The notes: generated by a model not told the origin, from the letters alone. DNA of 64,000 nt from Lichenicola sp964236105 (GCA_964236105.1 CAXSBC010000010.1:1-64000); one strand, 5' to 3'; shown: positions 32,106-40,755, numbered from the stretch's first letter. Made by a program: numbers and translations.

Positions 32106-34046
32106 ATGACCCTTCACGAGGCCGGCGAGACCGCGTCCATGACGTGTTCGTCCGAACTGCGTGGCGACGAGCCGGAAGCGCAGGGCAGGCTGGTCGACGC
32201 GGCGCATGGCGGGCTGGACGACATCGTGCAGATGGAGGGCCGCTACCAGGTTCGCGTCGACCGCTCGCGCGACAGCCTGCTGACCGACTTCGGCAAGGCG
32301 ACGCTGGACAACCGCTACCTGCTCCCGGGCGAGGGCTACCAGGACCTGTTCGCCCGCGTCGCCAGCTACTACGGCGACGACAGCGCCCACGCCCAGCGCA
32401 TCTACGACTATATCTCGAAGCACTGGTTCATGCCGGCGACGCCGGTGCTGTCGAACGGCGGCACCACCCGCGGCCTGCCGATCTCCTGCTTCCTGAACGA
32501 GGCCTCCGACAGCCTGGAGGGCATCGTCGGCCTGTGGAACGAGAATGTCTGGCTCGCCTCCAAGGGCGGCGGCATCGGCTCCTACTGGGGCAACCTGCGC
32601 TCCATCGGCGAGAACGTGGGGCGCAACGGCAAGACGTCGGGCGTGATCCCGTTCATCCGGGTGATGGACAGCCTGACGCTGGCGATCAGCCAGGGCTCGC
32701 TGCGTCGCGGCTCGGCTGCGGTGTATCTCCCGGTCTGGCATCCCGAGGTCGAGGAGTTCATCGAGATGCGCCGCCCCACCGGCGGCGATCCCAACCGCAA
32801 GGCGCTCAACCTGCACCACGGCATCCTGATCTCGGACGCCTTCATGCGCGCGGTCGAGGCGGACGAGGAGTGGGCGCTGGTCAGCCCGAAGGATCGCGGC
32901 CACATCCGCACGGTCTCGGCGCGCGGGCTGTGGATCCGCATCCTGACCGCACGGATGGAGCAGGGCGAGCCGTACATCATCTATTCCGACCACGTGAACA
33001 ACGCGCGGCCCGAGCATCACAAGCTGGCCGGGCTCGAGGTCAAGACCTCCAACCTGTGCGCCGAGATCACCCTGCCGACCGGCATCGACCAGTATGGCAA
33101 GCAGCGCACCGCGGTCTGCTGCCTGTCCTCGCTCAACCTCGAGACCTGGTTCGAGTGGAAGGACCACCCGCTGTTCATCGAGGACATCATGCGGTTCCTC
33201 GACAACGTGCTGCAGGACTTCATCGACCGCGCGCCCGACGACATGGCGCGGGCGAAATATGCGGCCGCGCGCGAGCGGTCGGTGGGCCTGGGCGTGATGG
33301 GCTACCACTCCTTCCTGCAGGCGCAGAAGGTGCCGTTCGAGAGCGTCATCGCCAAGGTCTGGAACAAGCGGATGTTTCGGCACATCCGCGCGCAGGCGGA
33401 TGCGGCGTCGCGCATGCTGGCCGAGGAGAAGGGCGCCTGCCCGGATGCCGCCGACTACGGCATCATGGAGCGCTTCAGCCACAAGATGGCGATCGCCCCC
33501 ACCGCCTCGATCTCGATCATCACCGGCGCCACCAGCCCGGGCATCGAGCCGATCGCCGCCAACGTGTTCCTGCAGAAGACGCTGTCGGGCTCGTTCACCG
33601 TGCGCAACCGGCATCTGCAGAAGCTGCTGGCCGAGAAGGGGCATGACACCGACGAGGTCTGGTCCTCGATCACGCTGACCAAGGGCAGCGTGCAGCACCT
33701 CGACTTCCTGACCCAGCAGGAGAAGGACGTCTACAAGACCGCCTTCGAACTCGATCAGCGCTGGGTGATCGAGCACGCGTCCGACCGCACGCCGTTCATC
33801 TGCCAGAGCCAGTCGGTCAACCTGTTCCTGCCGGCCGACATCCATAAGCGCGACCTGCACCAGATCCACCTGCTGGCCTGGAAGCGTGGGCTCAAGAGCC
33901 TCTATTACTGCCGCAGCTTGTCGATCCAGCGGGCCGACACGGTGAGCGACATGCTCAACAAATCCGACGTGCTGGAGCGGGACGTGGCGCTGCCGCCGGT
34001 GCGGCATGAGAGCACCAACTTCGACGAGTGTCTGGCTTGCCAGTAG
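32106..34046 (+). CDS. nrdA: ribonucleoside-diphosphate reductase, large subunit
   Basis: A 646-residue catalytic subunit of an aerobic class I ribonucleotide reductase. Active-site regions seen include PATPVLSNGGTTRGLPISCF with the first redox cysteine, NLCAEITLP with the radical-site cysteine, SLNLETWFEW, and the C-terminal redox pair in DECLACQ. The N-terminus lacks a full ATP-cone domain, making it shorter than E. coli NrdA, so dATP inhibition through a cone is not expected. GGAGAG lies 6 bases before the ATG at 32106. The small subunit is 3.3 kb downstream, with four unrelated genes between. Confidence 0.96.
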   Translation: MTLHEAGETASMTCSSELRGDEPEAQGRLVDAAHGGLDDIVQMEGRYQVRVDRSRDSLLTDFGKATLDNRYLLPGEGYQDLFARVASYYGDDSAHAQRIYDYISKHWFMPATPVLSNGGTTRGLPISCFLNEASDSLEGIVGLWNENVWLASKGGGIGSYWGNLRSIGENVGRNGKTSGVIPFIRVMDSLTLAISQGSLRRGSAAVYLPVWHPEVEEFIEMRRPTGGDPNRKALNLHHGILISDAFMRAVEADEEWALVSPKDRGHIRTVSARGLWIRILTARMEQGEPYIIYSDHVNNARPEHHKLAGLEVKTSNLCAEITLPTGIDQYGKQRTAVCCLSSLNLETWFEWKDHPLFIEDIMRFLDNVLQDFIDRAPDDMARAKYAAARERSVGLGVMGYHSFLQAQKVPFESVIAKVWNKRMFRHIRAQADAASRMLAEEKGACPDAADYGIMERFSHKMAIAPTASISIITGATSPGIEPIAANVFLQKTLSGSFTVRNRHLQKLLAEKGHDTDEVWSSITLTKGSVQHLDFLTQQEKDVYKTAFELDQRWVIEHASDRTPFICQSQSVNLFLPADIHKRDLHQIHLLAWKRGLKSLYYCRSLSIQRADTVSDMLNKSDVLERDVALPPVRHESTNFDECLACQ

Positions 34047-34047
34047 A

Positions 34048-34094
34048 GGACCCAGGGGCTCTGCCCCTGGACCCCGCTCAAGGCTTGCCTTGAG
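34048..34094. repeat. palindromic repeat with two hairpins after nrdA
   Basis: Right after the nrdA stop come CCAGGGGC-TCT-GCCCCTGG (34052-34070, perfect 8-bp stem) and CTCAAGGC-TT-GCCTTGAG (34077-34094, perfect 8-bp stem), joined by ACCCCG. The first unit, read in reverse, aligns with a second copy at 53030-53055. I recognise this kind of sequence as a dispersed repeat in Acetobacteraceae. It may also act as a terminator between nrdA and the convergent MYG1 gene. Confidence 0.65.
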
Positions 34095-34104
34095 AATCCA
34101 GTCA

Positions 34105-35046
34105 TTAGGATAAGGTTAGGGCCTTGGTCGCCATTGCCAGCGCGCCGTCCTGCGTGCGCGCAGCGCCCACGAAGCGTCGCAGATGCACGAACACGGCATC
34201 CTCGACGCCGCAGGCCTGAGCCAGCTCGGCATTCTGCAGGCCGGCCCATGCCTCGGGCAGCGGCAGCTTCTGCGCGAACGAGCCGGGCTCCGGCGGCACC
34301 GTGTCCAGCATCCAGTTGCCGTTCGAGGCCGGCGACACGGCCAGCAGCACCGGCAAGGCATGGCTGTGCACCACGCTCTTCCACGGCATGCCGCGTTCCA
34401 GCACCAGGATGCGCGGGTCGCTCGCGGCCGCGTGCGCGGCCAGCACGGAGGCTTCCGCCACCATGCGGGCGCGCAGGGCTTCGACGCGTCGGCCGAGCAT
34501 GGCCTGCGCCAGCATCGACGCCTCCCGGAACGCGGCATCGCCGGCGGTCGGGCCGGTGCTGGCGGGATCGTCCCAGGTCGGGTTGAACTCGCCGATCAGC
34601 GCGGCGAAGCCGAGCGGGTCCCGCCCGGCCGCCACGCCGTTGTCGATCTCGTCGATCCGCAGCACCAGGCTCTCGTCGAGATCGGCGGCGATGGCCTGGG
34701 CGAACCGCTCGCTGCCGGAGGGCCGCAGCAGCGCCGCCACCGCCCGCGCGCCGTGGATCTGCCAGATCAGCCCGGCAGAGGAGAACGGCGTCCCGTCCGG
34801 GCGCTCGGCAGCGCCGCGCTGGTGATGGTCGAAGCGCTGGGCGTCGGCGTCGAACCGGCCGCCCACATCCCAGACGATGTCCGCGGCCTCGATCGGCTCG
34901 GGCCGGCGGGTGCGCAGCAGCGTGTGGTCGCGGCCGGCCTCGTGCAGGCCCAGCGACAGCCGCAGCACGGCATAGGCGAACACCTCGTCGCAGTGGAACT
35001 TGCCGCTATGGGTGACGAGAAGCGGGCGTGGCTGGTCGGTGGTCAT
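34105..35046 (-). CDS. MYG1 family protein (DHH-superfamily exonuclease-like)
   Basis: A 313-residue protein of the MYG1/UPF0160 family, related to DHH phosphoesterases. The eukaryotic member is a 3'-5' RNA exonuclease. Landmarks are THSGKFHCDEVFAYAVLRL near the N-terminus, WDVGGRFDADAQRFDHHQRG with the DHH metal site, EIDNGVAAG, and MPWKSVVHSH near residue 225. Together they make up the family's metal centre. The role in bacteria is not established. The start is the ATG at 35046. It lies 80 bases upstream, in sequence order, of the Gre-like gene on the same strand. Confidence 0.92.
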   Translation of the reverse strand: MTTDQPRPLLVTHSGKFHCDEVFAYAVLRLSLGLHEAGRDHTLLRTRRPEPIEAADIVWDVGGRFDADAQRFDHHQRGAAERPDGTPFSSAGLIWQIHGARAVAALLRPSGSERFAQAIAADLDESLVLRIDEIDNGVAAGRDPLGFAALIGEFNPTWDDPASTGPTAGDAAFREASMLAQAMLGRRVEALRARMVAEASVLAAHAAASDPRILVLERGMPWKSVVHSHALPVLLAVSPASNGNWMLDTVPPEPGSFAQKLPLPEAWAGLQNAELAQACGVEDAVFVHLRRFVGAARTQDGALAMATKALTLS

Positions 35047-35126
35047 GACGGCGATCCGATGCGGGGACGTCCGATGTGGGCATCGGGCTGGCCGGCCTAT
35101 ACACCAGGCGGGACGGATGCGTGGCA

Positions 35127-35597
35127 TCAGGCCTCGATCGCCACCACCTGCACCGGTTCCCGGCCGCCGCCGGGCTCCACCACCTCGCCCGCCTGCGCGC
35201 CCAGCAGGGCGGCGGCGAGCGGCGCCATGTAGCTCAGCAGGGCCTGCGCCGGATCGGCCTCGTCCTCGCCGACAAGACGGAATCGGCTGGTGGCGGCGCC
35301 CCGACGGATGGTCACGACGACGCCGAACACCACCTCCTCCGGCGGGACGCCACGCGGCTCCACCAGCCGGGCGGTGGCCCGGCGCGACTGCCAGTAGCGC
35401 AGGTCGCGCAGCAGGCGCGGGCGTGCCTCGTCCTCCGCCCCCGCCTCGCCGAGCGCCGCCTGCAGGCCCGCCACCGCCTCCTCGATCAGCATCAGCCCGT
35501 TCGGCGTGACCAGGTTGGGATGCGGGCTGATCGGCCGTTCCGGCAGCCGACCGGCCCGACTCTCCTCGGCTTCCTCCGACACGAATGCCCGGCTCAT
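35127..35597 (-). CDS. GreA/GreB family transcription factor, atypical
   Basis: A 156-residue protein with a Gre-type layout. An N-terminal coiled coil (LVTPNGLMLIEEAVAGLQAAL, about 30-80) is followed by the FKBP-like C-terminal domain (VVFGVVVTIRRGA, FRLVGEDEADPAQALLSYMA, LLGAQAGEVV). In GreA/GreB the hairpin tip carries an SENADY-type motif with acidic residues that stimulate RNA cleavage by RNA polymerase. Here that motif is missing and the region reads GAEDEARPRLLRDLRYW, so it may bind the polymerase secondary channel without cleavage activity. AGGAGG precedes the ATG at 35597. I associate the family with Rhodospirillales and relatives. Confidence 0.88.
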   Translation of the reverse strand: MSRAFVSEEAEESRAGRLPERPISPHPNLVTPNGLMLIEEAVAGLQAALGEAGAEDEARPRLLRDLRYWQSRRATARLVEPRGVPPEEVVFGVVVTIRRGAATSRFRLVGEDEADPAQALLSYMAPLAAALLGAQAGEVVEPGGGREPVQVVAIEA

Positions 35598-35725
35598 CGC
35601 CTCTTTCCTCCTGTGCCGGCCTGCAACGCGGCGCGGCACCCTCCGGTGGTGCCGGCCCGTTGCCTGCCGGTCGGACGGCATGCTTCCCTCGGGGCGGCTC
35701 GGTGTCGGGCGGCGAGGAGAACACG

Positions 35726-36415
35726 ATGCTGGAGGCGATCGCGGTGCAGGTGCCGATGGTGCCGGTGGCTGGAAAGGCGGCCGGCTTTCCGGTGCGCCGG
35801 ATCTGGTGCGTCGGCCAGAACTACGCCGATCACACCCGCGAGATGGGCGGCGATCCGGATCGCGCGCCGCCCTTCTTCTTCTCCAAGCCGGCGGATGCGG
35901 TGGTGCCGGGCGGCGGCACGCTCGCCTTTCCGTCCGAGACGCAGTCGCTGCATCACGAGGTCGAGCTGGTTGTGGCGATCGGCCGAGCCGGACGGGACAT
36001 CGCGCCGGAGCAGGCGCTGGATCACGTCTATGGCTACGCGGTCGGGCTCGACATGACGCGGCGCGACCTGCAGGCGGAGGCCAAGCGGCTCGGCCGCCCG
36101 TGGGCGTTCGCCAAGGGGTTCGACGAAAGCTGTCCGATCAGTCCGATCGTGCCGGCCTCGCACTGCGGCCATCTGCGGGCGGGTGCCATCACGCTGTCGG
36201 TGAACGGTGCGCCCAGGCAGGCGGGCGATCTCGCCCAGATGATCTGGTCGGTGCCGGACGCGATCGCCTTCCTGTCGCGCTTCGTGGCGCTGGCGCCGGG
36301 CGACCTGATCATGACCGGGACCCCGGCCGGAGTCGGTCCGGTGCGGCCGGGCGACGTGGTCACCGGCGCCTGCGCCGGCGTCGGCGACGTCACCGTCACC
36401 TATCAGGCGCACTGA
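35726..36415 (+). CDS. fumarylacetoacetate hydrolase family protein
   Basis: A 229-residue single-domain FAH fold enzyme. Metal and substrate motifs are visible: RIWCVGQNYADHTREMG, the metal ligands in HHEVELVVAIGR, GYAVGLDMTRRDLQ and the C-terminal GDLIMTGTPAGVGPVRPGD. The short form includes acylpyruvases, oxaloacetate decarboxylases and 2-oxo-hydratases, so the reaction is C-C bond cleavage or decarboxylation of a small oxo acid, exact substrate unknown. CGAGGAG precedes the ATG at 35726. An SDR gene follows after 13 bases, probably one operon. Confidence 0.92.
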   Translation: MLEAIAVQVPMVPVAGKAAGFPVRRIWCVGQNYADHTREMGGDPDRAPPFFFSKPADAVVPGGGTLAFPSETQSLHHEVELVVAIGRAGRDIAPEQALDHVYGYAVGLDMTRRDLQAEAKRLGRPWAFAKGFDESCPISPIVPASHCGHLRAGAITLSVNGAPRQAGDLAQMIWSVPDAIAFLSRFVALAPGDLIMTGTPAGVGPVRPGDVVTGACAGVGDVTVTYQAH

Positions 36416-36428
36416 GCGGAGCCGGCGC

Positions 36429-37154
36429 ATGGCGCTCTATGTCGTCACCGGGGCGTCGCGCGGCCTGGGCGCCGCGATGGTCCGCCAGCTGCTCGGACAG
36501 GGCCATCACGTGGTGGCGGCCGCCCGCGGCCCGGCGCCCGATCAGGCCGTCGGCCCCGGCCGGCTGGACTGGACCCGGCTCGATCTCGCCGACGGGGCGG
36601 CGGCACGCGGCTGGGTGATGCGGGCGCTCGAGGGCTGTCCGCGGCCGGAGCGGGCGGCGCTGATCCTGAACGCCGGAGCGGTGCAGCCGGTGGTCCCGGT
36701 GCCGGCACTGCAGCCGGATGCGCTGGACGCCCACATGCGGCTCAACCTGGTGTCGCCGATGCTGACCGCCGCGGGGTTCCTGGACGCCACCGCCGGCTGG
36801 TCGGTGCCGCGGCGCATCCTGGCGATCTCGTCGGGTGCCGCCCGGCGCGGCATCGCGCACTGGAGCGCCTATTGCGCCAGCAAGGCCGGGCTCGACGGCT
36901 TCGTGCGGGCGCTCAATGCCGAGCAGGCGGATCGTTCCGACGTGAAGGCGGTGTCCCTGGCGCCGGGCGTGATCGACACCGCCATGCAGGCGGTGATCCG
37001 CGACGTCGATGCGCCGGAACGCGACCGCTTTCGCACCCTGCATGAGGAAGGGCGGCTAACCTCGCCAGACGATGCCGCGATGGCGATCCTGGCCTATCTG
37101 GACCGGAACGATTTCGGCGCCGTCGAGATCGACGACATTCGCAACGCGCGATAG
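36429..37154 (+). CDS. short-chain dehydrogenase/reductase (benzil/sepiapterin reductase type)
   Basis: A 241-residue NADP-dependent oxidoreductase. It has the cofactor motif VVTGASRGLGAAM at residues 5-17, NAGAV near 80, and the catalytic Ser and Tyr-Lys in AISSGAARRG and YCASKAG. The order and spacing fit the YueD-like branch that reduces ketones such as benzil or sepiapterin. It follows the FAH-family gene by 13 bases, so the two may act on one metabolite. No direct evidence for the substrate. Confidence 0.92.
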   Translation: MALYVVTGASRGLGAAMVRQLLGQGHHVVAAARGPAPDQAVGPGRLDWTRLDLADGAAARGWVMRALEGCPRPERAALILNAGAVQPVVPVPALQPDALDAHMRLNLVSPMLTAAGFLDATAGWSVPRRILAISSGAARRGIAHWSAYCASKAGLDGFVRALNAEQADRSDVKAVSLAPGVIDTAMQAVIRDVDAPERDRFRTLHEEGRLTSPDDAAMAILAYLDRNDFGAVEIDDIRNAR

Positions 37155-37189
37155 CCTCTTCCCAGGTCTAGGTAAGTGGGCGCATGCGG

Positions 37190-37205
37190 ACACAACATGT
37201 TGTGT
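37190..37205. promoter_or_regulatory. NrdR box upstream of nrdB
   Basis: ACACAACATGTTGTGT is a perfect 16-base palindrome and agrees with the NrdR consensus at 14 of 16 positions. It lies 187 bases before the nrdB start. A weak second half-match (37159-37174) lies exactly 31 bases upstream, the kind of spacing paired NrdR boxes show, but on its own it is not convincing. Confidence 0.65.
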
Positions 37206-37391
37206 CTGCTGATCTTGGCTCTGGCCGGTATCGACCGGGTGGGGCATATTCGTCTGCCGACTCCGGGGAGCGGTGGCATGCCGGTCCGGAAGCGCCGGGC
37301 GGGTGCCAGTCTGCCCCGGAAGTCCTCATATTCAGGCAGTGCCGCGTGGCCGGTTCAGGCCGTGCGGCACGGCATTGCGGAGAGCGAGCAC

Positions 37392-38423
37392 ATGGATCAG
37401 TACCCGGCCGGCACACGGCTCGACCTGCTGACGGCGAACCCGGTTTACAAGCCGTTCCGCTACCCCTGGGCCTACGACGCCTGGCTGACCCAGCAGCGCG
37501 TGCACTGGCTTCCCGAGGAGGTACCGCTCGCCGACGACGTGAAGGACTGGCACAAGAACCTGTCGGCGTCCGAGCAGAACCTCGTCACGCAGATCTTTCG
37601 CTTCTTCACGCAGTCCGACGTGGAAGTGAACAACTGCTACATGAAGCACTACTCCCAGGTCTTCAAGCCGACCGAAGTGCTGATGATGCTGTCGGCGTTC
37701 TCCAATATCGAGACGATCCACATCGCCGCCTACAGCCACCTGCTCGACACCATCGGCATGCCCGAAGCGGAATACTCGGCCTTCCTCGGCTACAAGGAGA
37801 TGAAGGACAAGTATGACTACATGCAGGGCTTCCGGGTCGACAACAAGCACGAGATCGCCAAGACGCTGGCTGCCTTCGGCGCCTTCACCGAGGGGCTGCA
37901 GCTGTTCGCCTCCTTCGCGATCCTGCTGAACTTCCCGCGCTTCAACAAGCTGAAGGGCATGGGCCAGATCGTCACATGGTCGGTGCGCGACGAGACGCTG
38001 CACTGCCTGTCGGTGATCCGCCTGTTCCGCACCTTCATCCAGGAGAACCCGGAGATCTGGACCGACCAGCTTCGCGAGGAGCTGAGCGAGGTCTGCGCCA
38101 CCATCGTGCATCACGAGGACGCCTTCATCGACCTCGCCTTCGAGCTGGGCCCGGTGGAAGGGCTCGATGCGGCGCAGGTCAAGACCTACATCCGCTTCAT
38201 CGCCGACCGACGCCTGCAGCAGCTCGGGCTCGATCCGCTCTACAACGTCGAGAGCAACCCGCTGCCCTGGCTGGACGACCTGCTGAACGCGGTCGAGCAT
38301 GCCAACTTCTTCGAGAACCGCTCGACCGAATACAGCCGCGCCTCGACCAGCGGCACCTGGGAGGAGGCCTTCACCTCCTCGATCGGCAGCGACTGGCACG
38401 CGGAGACCGCTGTACCGGCCTGA
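37392..38423 (+). CDS. nrdB: ribonucleoside-diphosphate reductase, small subunit
   Basis: A 343-residue di-iron subunit that carries the radical for NrdA. Metal ligands can be placed in IETIHIAAYSH (Glu, His), VRDETLHCLSV (Glu, His) and the glutamates of SDVEVNN. The Tyr in AAYSHLL sits in the position of the radical tyrosine, so a tyrosyl-radical enzyme is expected rather than the Phe-containing Mn/Fe type. GGAGAG precedes the ATG at 37392 by 7 bases. It has its own NrdR-box promoter and a good terminator, separate from nrdA. Confidence 0.95.
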   Translation: MDQYPAGTRLDLLTANPVYKPFRYPWAYDAWLTQQRVHWLPEEVPLADDVKDWHKNLSASEQNLVTQIFRFFTQSDVEVNNCYMKHYSQVFKPTEVLMMLSAFSNIETIHIAAYSHLLDTIGMPEAEYSAFLGYKEMKDKYDYMQGFRVDNKHEIAKTLAAFGAFTEGLQLFASFAILLNFPRFNKLKGMGQIVTWSVRDETLHCLSVIRLFRTFIQENPEIWTDQLREELSEVCATIVHHEDAFIDLAFELGPVEGLDAAQVKTYIRFIADRRLQQLGLDPLYNVESNPLPWLDDLLNAVEHANFFENRSTEYSRASTSGTWEEAFTSSIGSDWHAETAVPA

Positions 38424-38428
38424 TGGCG

Positions 38429-38447
38429 GGCGGCCCAACGGGCCGCC
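38429..38447 (+). terminator. hairpin just after nrdB
   Basis: GGCGGCCC (38429-38436) and GGGCCGCC (38440-38447) form a perfect 8-bp stem with loop AAC, six bases after the nrdB stop. There is no T-run. It probably works together with the next hairpin. Confidence 0.45.
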
Positions 38448-38456
38448 GACCTCGAC

Positions 38457-38489
38457 GATCTCCGGTGCCGGCGTGCCGGAGATCTCTTT
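38457..38489 (+). terminator. Rho-independent terminator of nrdB
   Basis: GATCTCCGG (38457-38465) and CCGGAGATC (38476-38484) form a perfect 9-bp stem around a 10-base loop, followed by TCTTTCC. This is the best intrinsic terminator in the window. Confidence 0.65.
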
Positions 38490-38896
38490 CCTCGACGAAC
38501 CGGCATCGTCGACGTCCGGCTGCCCGGCGATCGGGATCGGCTGCGTGTCCGGCGCGAGGCCGCTTCCATGCAGGCGGCGCCGGCAACGAGCGATCTGCCC
38601 GATTTCTTTTGCATTGCGATATAAAAATTGAGTTTTCTATCGCCGTTGCTTGAACAGGGTGGCCGCTATTTCACCGTTAGGCAAAAATAGTATCGGCCGG
38701 ACGCGGGAAATGCAGTAGAACAGCTTCATCTGGAACCTCTATTATCCTGCAAAATAATCACTGGCGATCCGACCCTGTCGGGCGCCGGGACCGAGGAACC
38801 TCATTGATGTCCAGCGTCACCAAGGGCGGGTTCACTCGCTTCGACCTCCGCTGCCGGGCGGGGGTCTGAGAACGGGCACGCGGCGAGGCGCACTGC
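38490..38896. other. intergenic region before the AraC gene, AT-rich in part
   Basis: From about 38600 to 38760 the sequence is markedly AT-rich, unlike the surroundings, and should hold the promoter and operator of the AraC gene. One candidate -10 is TATTAT at 38740-38745. A 20-codon frame with a ribosome binding site (38807-38869) lies just before the gene. Nothing else recognisable is present. Confidence 0.4.
38807..38869 (+). CDS. possible 20-codon leader peptide upstream of the AraC gene
   Basis: ATG at 38807 through TGA at 38869 encodes MSSVTKGGFTRFDLRCRAGV. GAGGAA lies about 9 bases before it, and it ends 27 bases before the AraC start. It could be a regulatory upstream frame or chance. 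The peptide has no runs of a single amino acid that would suggest classic attenuation. Confidence 0.22.
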   Translation: MSSVTKGGFTRFDLRCRAGV

Positions 38897-39817
38897 ATGA
38901 ACATCAGGCCCGCCCTGGAACTCGTCAACGTGGGTGCGGATGCCTGCCTCAAGGTCTGGTCGCATGGCCTGCCCTACCGGACCGTGCGCTGGCATTTCCA
39001 TCCCGAATACGAGATCCATCTGATCACCGCCACGAGCGGGCGCACCTTTGTCGGCGATTACATCGGGCGGTTCGAGCCGGATAATCTGGTGCTGGTCGGA
39101 CCCAACGTTCCCCATAACTGGCTGAGCGACGTGGCACCCGACACCGTGGTGGCCGAGCGCTGCATCGTCTTGCAGTTCACCGAGGCGTTCGCCAGGGGCT
39201 GTGCCGCGTTGTTCCCCGAACTCGCCTTCCTGAAGCCGCTGCTCAAGGATGCGGACCGCGGGGTCGAGTTCGCGGCCGTCACCGGTGCGGCCGCGGCACC
39301 GATCATGCGCGGGATGCTCGACGTGGACGGGCCGCGACGCATCGAGCTGTTCTTCTCGCTGCTGTCGCTGATCCATGAAGGGCCGCCACCCCAGGCGCTG
39401 GCCGGCGCCGGTCACCGTCCGACGCCCGACATCTACATGACGCAGCCGCTCAACCACGTACTGGCCCAGATCGCCGCCAATCCGACGTCGGACCTTCGCG
39501 AGAGCGATCTCGCCGCGCTGAGCGGCTATAGCGCCAGCACCTTCTCGCGCGCCTTCCGGCGCAAGACCGGGACCAGTTTCGTGCGCTACCTGCACGCCAT
39601 CCGGCTGAACCGGGCGTGCGAGATCCTGATCGGCCAGGATACGCACATCGCCACCATCTGTTTCGAGGTCGGTTTCAACAACCTCGCCAACTTCAACCGG
39701 CAGTTCCGCGCGCACAAAGGCATGTCGCCGTCGGAATACAGGCGTCGCCACCGGGAGAACACGATCGTCGTGGCAGGACGACCGTCGCAAGGCTTGCCGC
39801 CACAACCCACCCCATAG
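38897..39817 (+). CDS. AraC family transcriptional regulator
   Basis: A 306-residue regulator, probably the activator of the sugar or polyol cluster that follows. An N-terminal cupin-type effector domain (about 25-130, with WHFHPEYEIHLITATSGRTF) is joined to a C-terminal double helix-turn-helix (about 190-285, with LAALSGYSASTFSRAFRRKT and ATICFEVGFNNLANFNRQFR). GAGG lies 8 bases before the ATG at 38897. It lies 23 bases from the binding-protein gene on the same strand, so it may be cotranscribed with it. Confidence 0.95.
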   Translation: MNIRPALELVNVGADACLKVWSHGLPYRTVRWHFHPEYEIHLITATSGRTFVGDYIGRFEPDNLVLVGPNVPHNWLSDVAPDTVVAERCIVLQFTEAFARGCAALFPELAFLKPLLKDADRGVEFAAVTGAAAAPIMRGMLDVDGPRRIELFFSLLSLIHEGPPPQALAGAGHRPTPDIYMTQPLNHVLAQIAANPTSDLRESDLAALSGYSASTFSRAFRRKTGTSFVRYLHAIRLNRACEILIGQDTHIATICFEVGFNNLANFNRQFRAHKGMSPSEYRRRHRENTIVVAGRPSQGLPPQPTP

Positions 39818-39840
39818 CAAAACCAGACTGGGAAACAGGA

Positions 39841-40755
39841 ATGTCCAGATTCAAGACCGCTCTTCTCGGCACGCTCGCGATGACCGCGGTCGCAGCCGGG
39901 GCCCAGGCCGCGCCGATCAAGATCGGCATGACCTTCCAGGAGCTGAACAACCCGTATTTCGTCACCATGCAGAAGGCGCTGCGCCAGGCCGCCGGAACCA
40001 TCGGCGCCACGGTGGTGGTCACCGACGCGCATCATGACGTGTCCAAGCAGATCAGCGACGTCGAGGACATGCTGCAGCAGCACATCAACATCCTGCTGGT
40101 GAACCCGACGGACTCCACCGGCATCCAGTCCGCCGTGACCGCCGCGCACAATGCCGGCGTCATCGTGGTGGCGGTCGATGCCAATGCGAGCGGTCCGGTC
40201 GATGCGTTCGTGGGCTCGAAGAACTACGACGCCGGCGTGATGTCCTGCACCTACATGGCCAAGGCGATCGGCGAGTCCGGCAGCGTCGCGATCCTCGACG
40301 GCATCGCCGTGGTGCCGATCCTCGAGCGCGTCCGCGGCTGCAAGGCGGGCCTGTCCAAGTTCCCCAACATCAAGATCGTCGACACGCAGAACGGCAAGCA
40401 GGAGCGTGACGTGGCGCTGAGCGTCACCGAGAACATGATCCAGGCGCATCCCGACCTGAAGGGCATCTTCAGCGTCAACGACGGCGGCTCGATGGGCGTG
40501 CTGTCGGCGATCGATTCCAGCGGCAAGGACATCAAGCTGACCTCGGTCGACGGCGCGCCGGAAGCGGTGGCGGCGATCGCCAAGCCGGGCTCGAAGTTCA
40601 TCGAGACCTCGGCGCAGTTCCCGGGCGACATGGTCCGCATCGGCCTCGGCCTGGCCCTTGCCGATTACTGGGGTGCCAGCAACACTGTCCCGAAGCTGGT
40701 TCCGATCGACGTCAAGCAGGTCGATGCCCAGGCGGCGAAGACGTTCCACTGGTAG
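39841..40755 (+). CDS. CUT2 sugar ABC transporter substrate-binding protein
   Basis: A 304-residue periplasmic binding protein of the RbsB type. It has a signal peptide (MSRFKTALLGTLAMTAVAAG, cleavage near AQA-AP), then the fold signature IGMTFQELNNPYFVTMQKAL and the hinge and pocket segments LLVNPTDSTGI, VVAVDANASG and IFSVNDGGSMGVL. It delivers a sugar or polyol to the permease pair that follows. The ligand cannot be read from the sequence. GGAAACAGGA precedes the ATG at 39841. Confidence 0.94.
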   Translation: MSRFKTALLGTLAMTAVAAGAQAAPIKIGMTFQELNNPYFVTMQKALRQAAGTIGATVVVTDAHHDVSKQISDVEDMLQQHINILLVNPTDSTGIQSAVTAAHNAGVIVVAVDANASGPVDAFVGSKNYDAGVMSCTYMAKAIGESGSVAILDGIAVVPILERVRGCKAGLSKFPNIKIVDTQNGKQERDVALSVTENMIQAHPDLKGIFSVNDGGSMGVLSAIDSSGKDIKLTSVDGAPEAVAAIAKPGSKFIETSAQFPGDMVRIGLGLALADYWGASNTVPKLVPIDVKQVDAQAAKTFHW

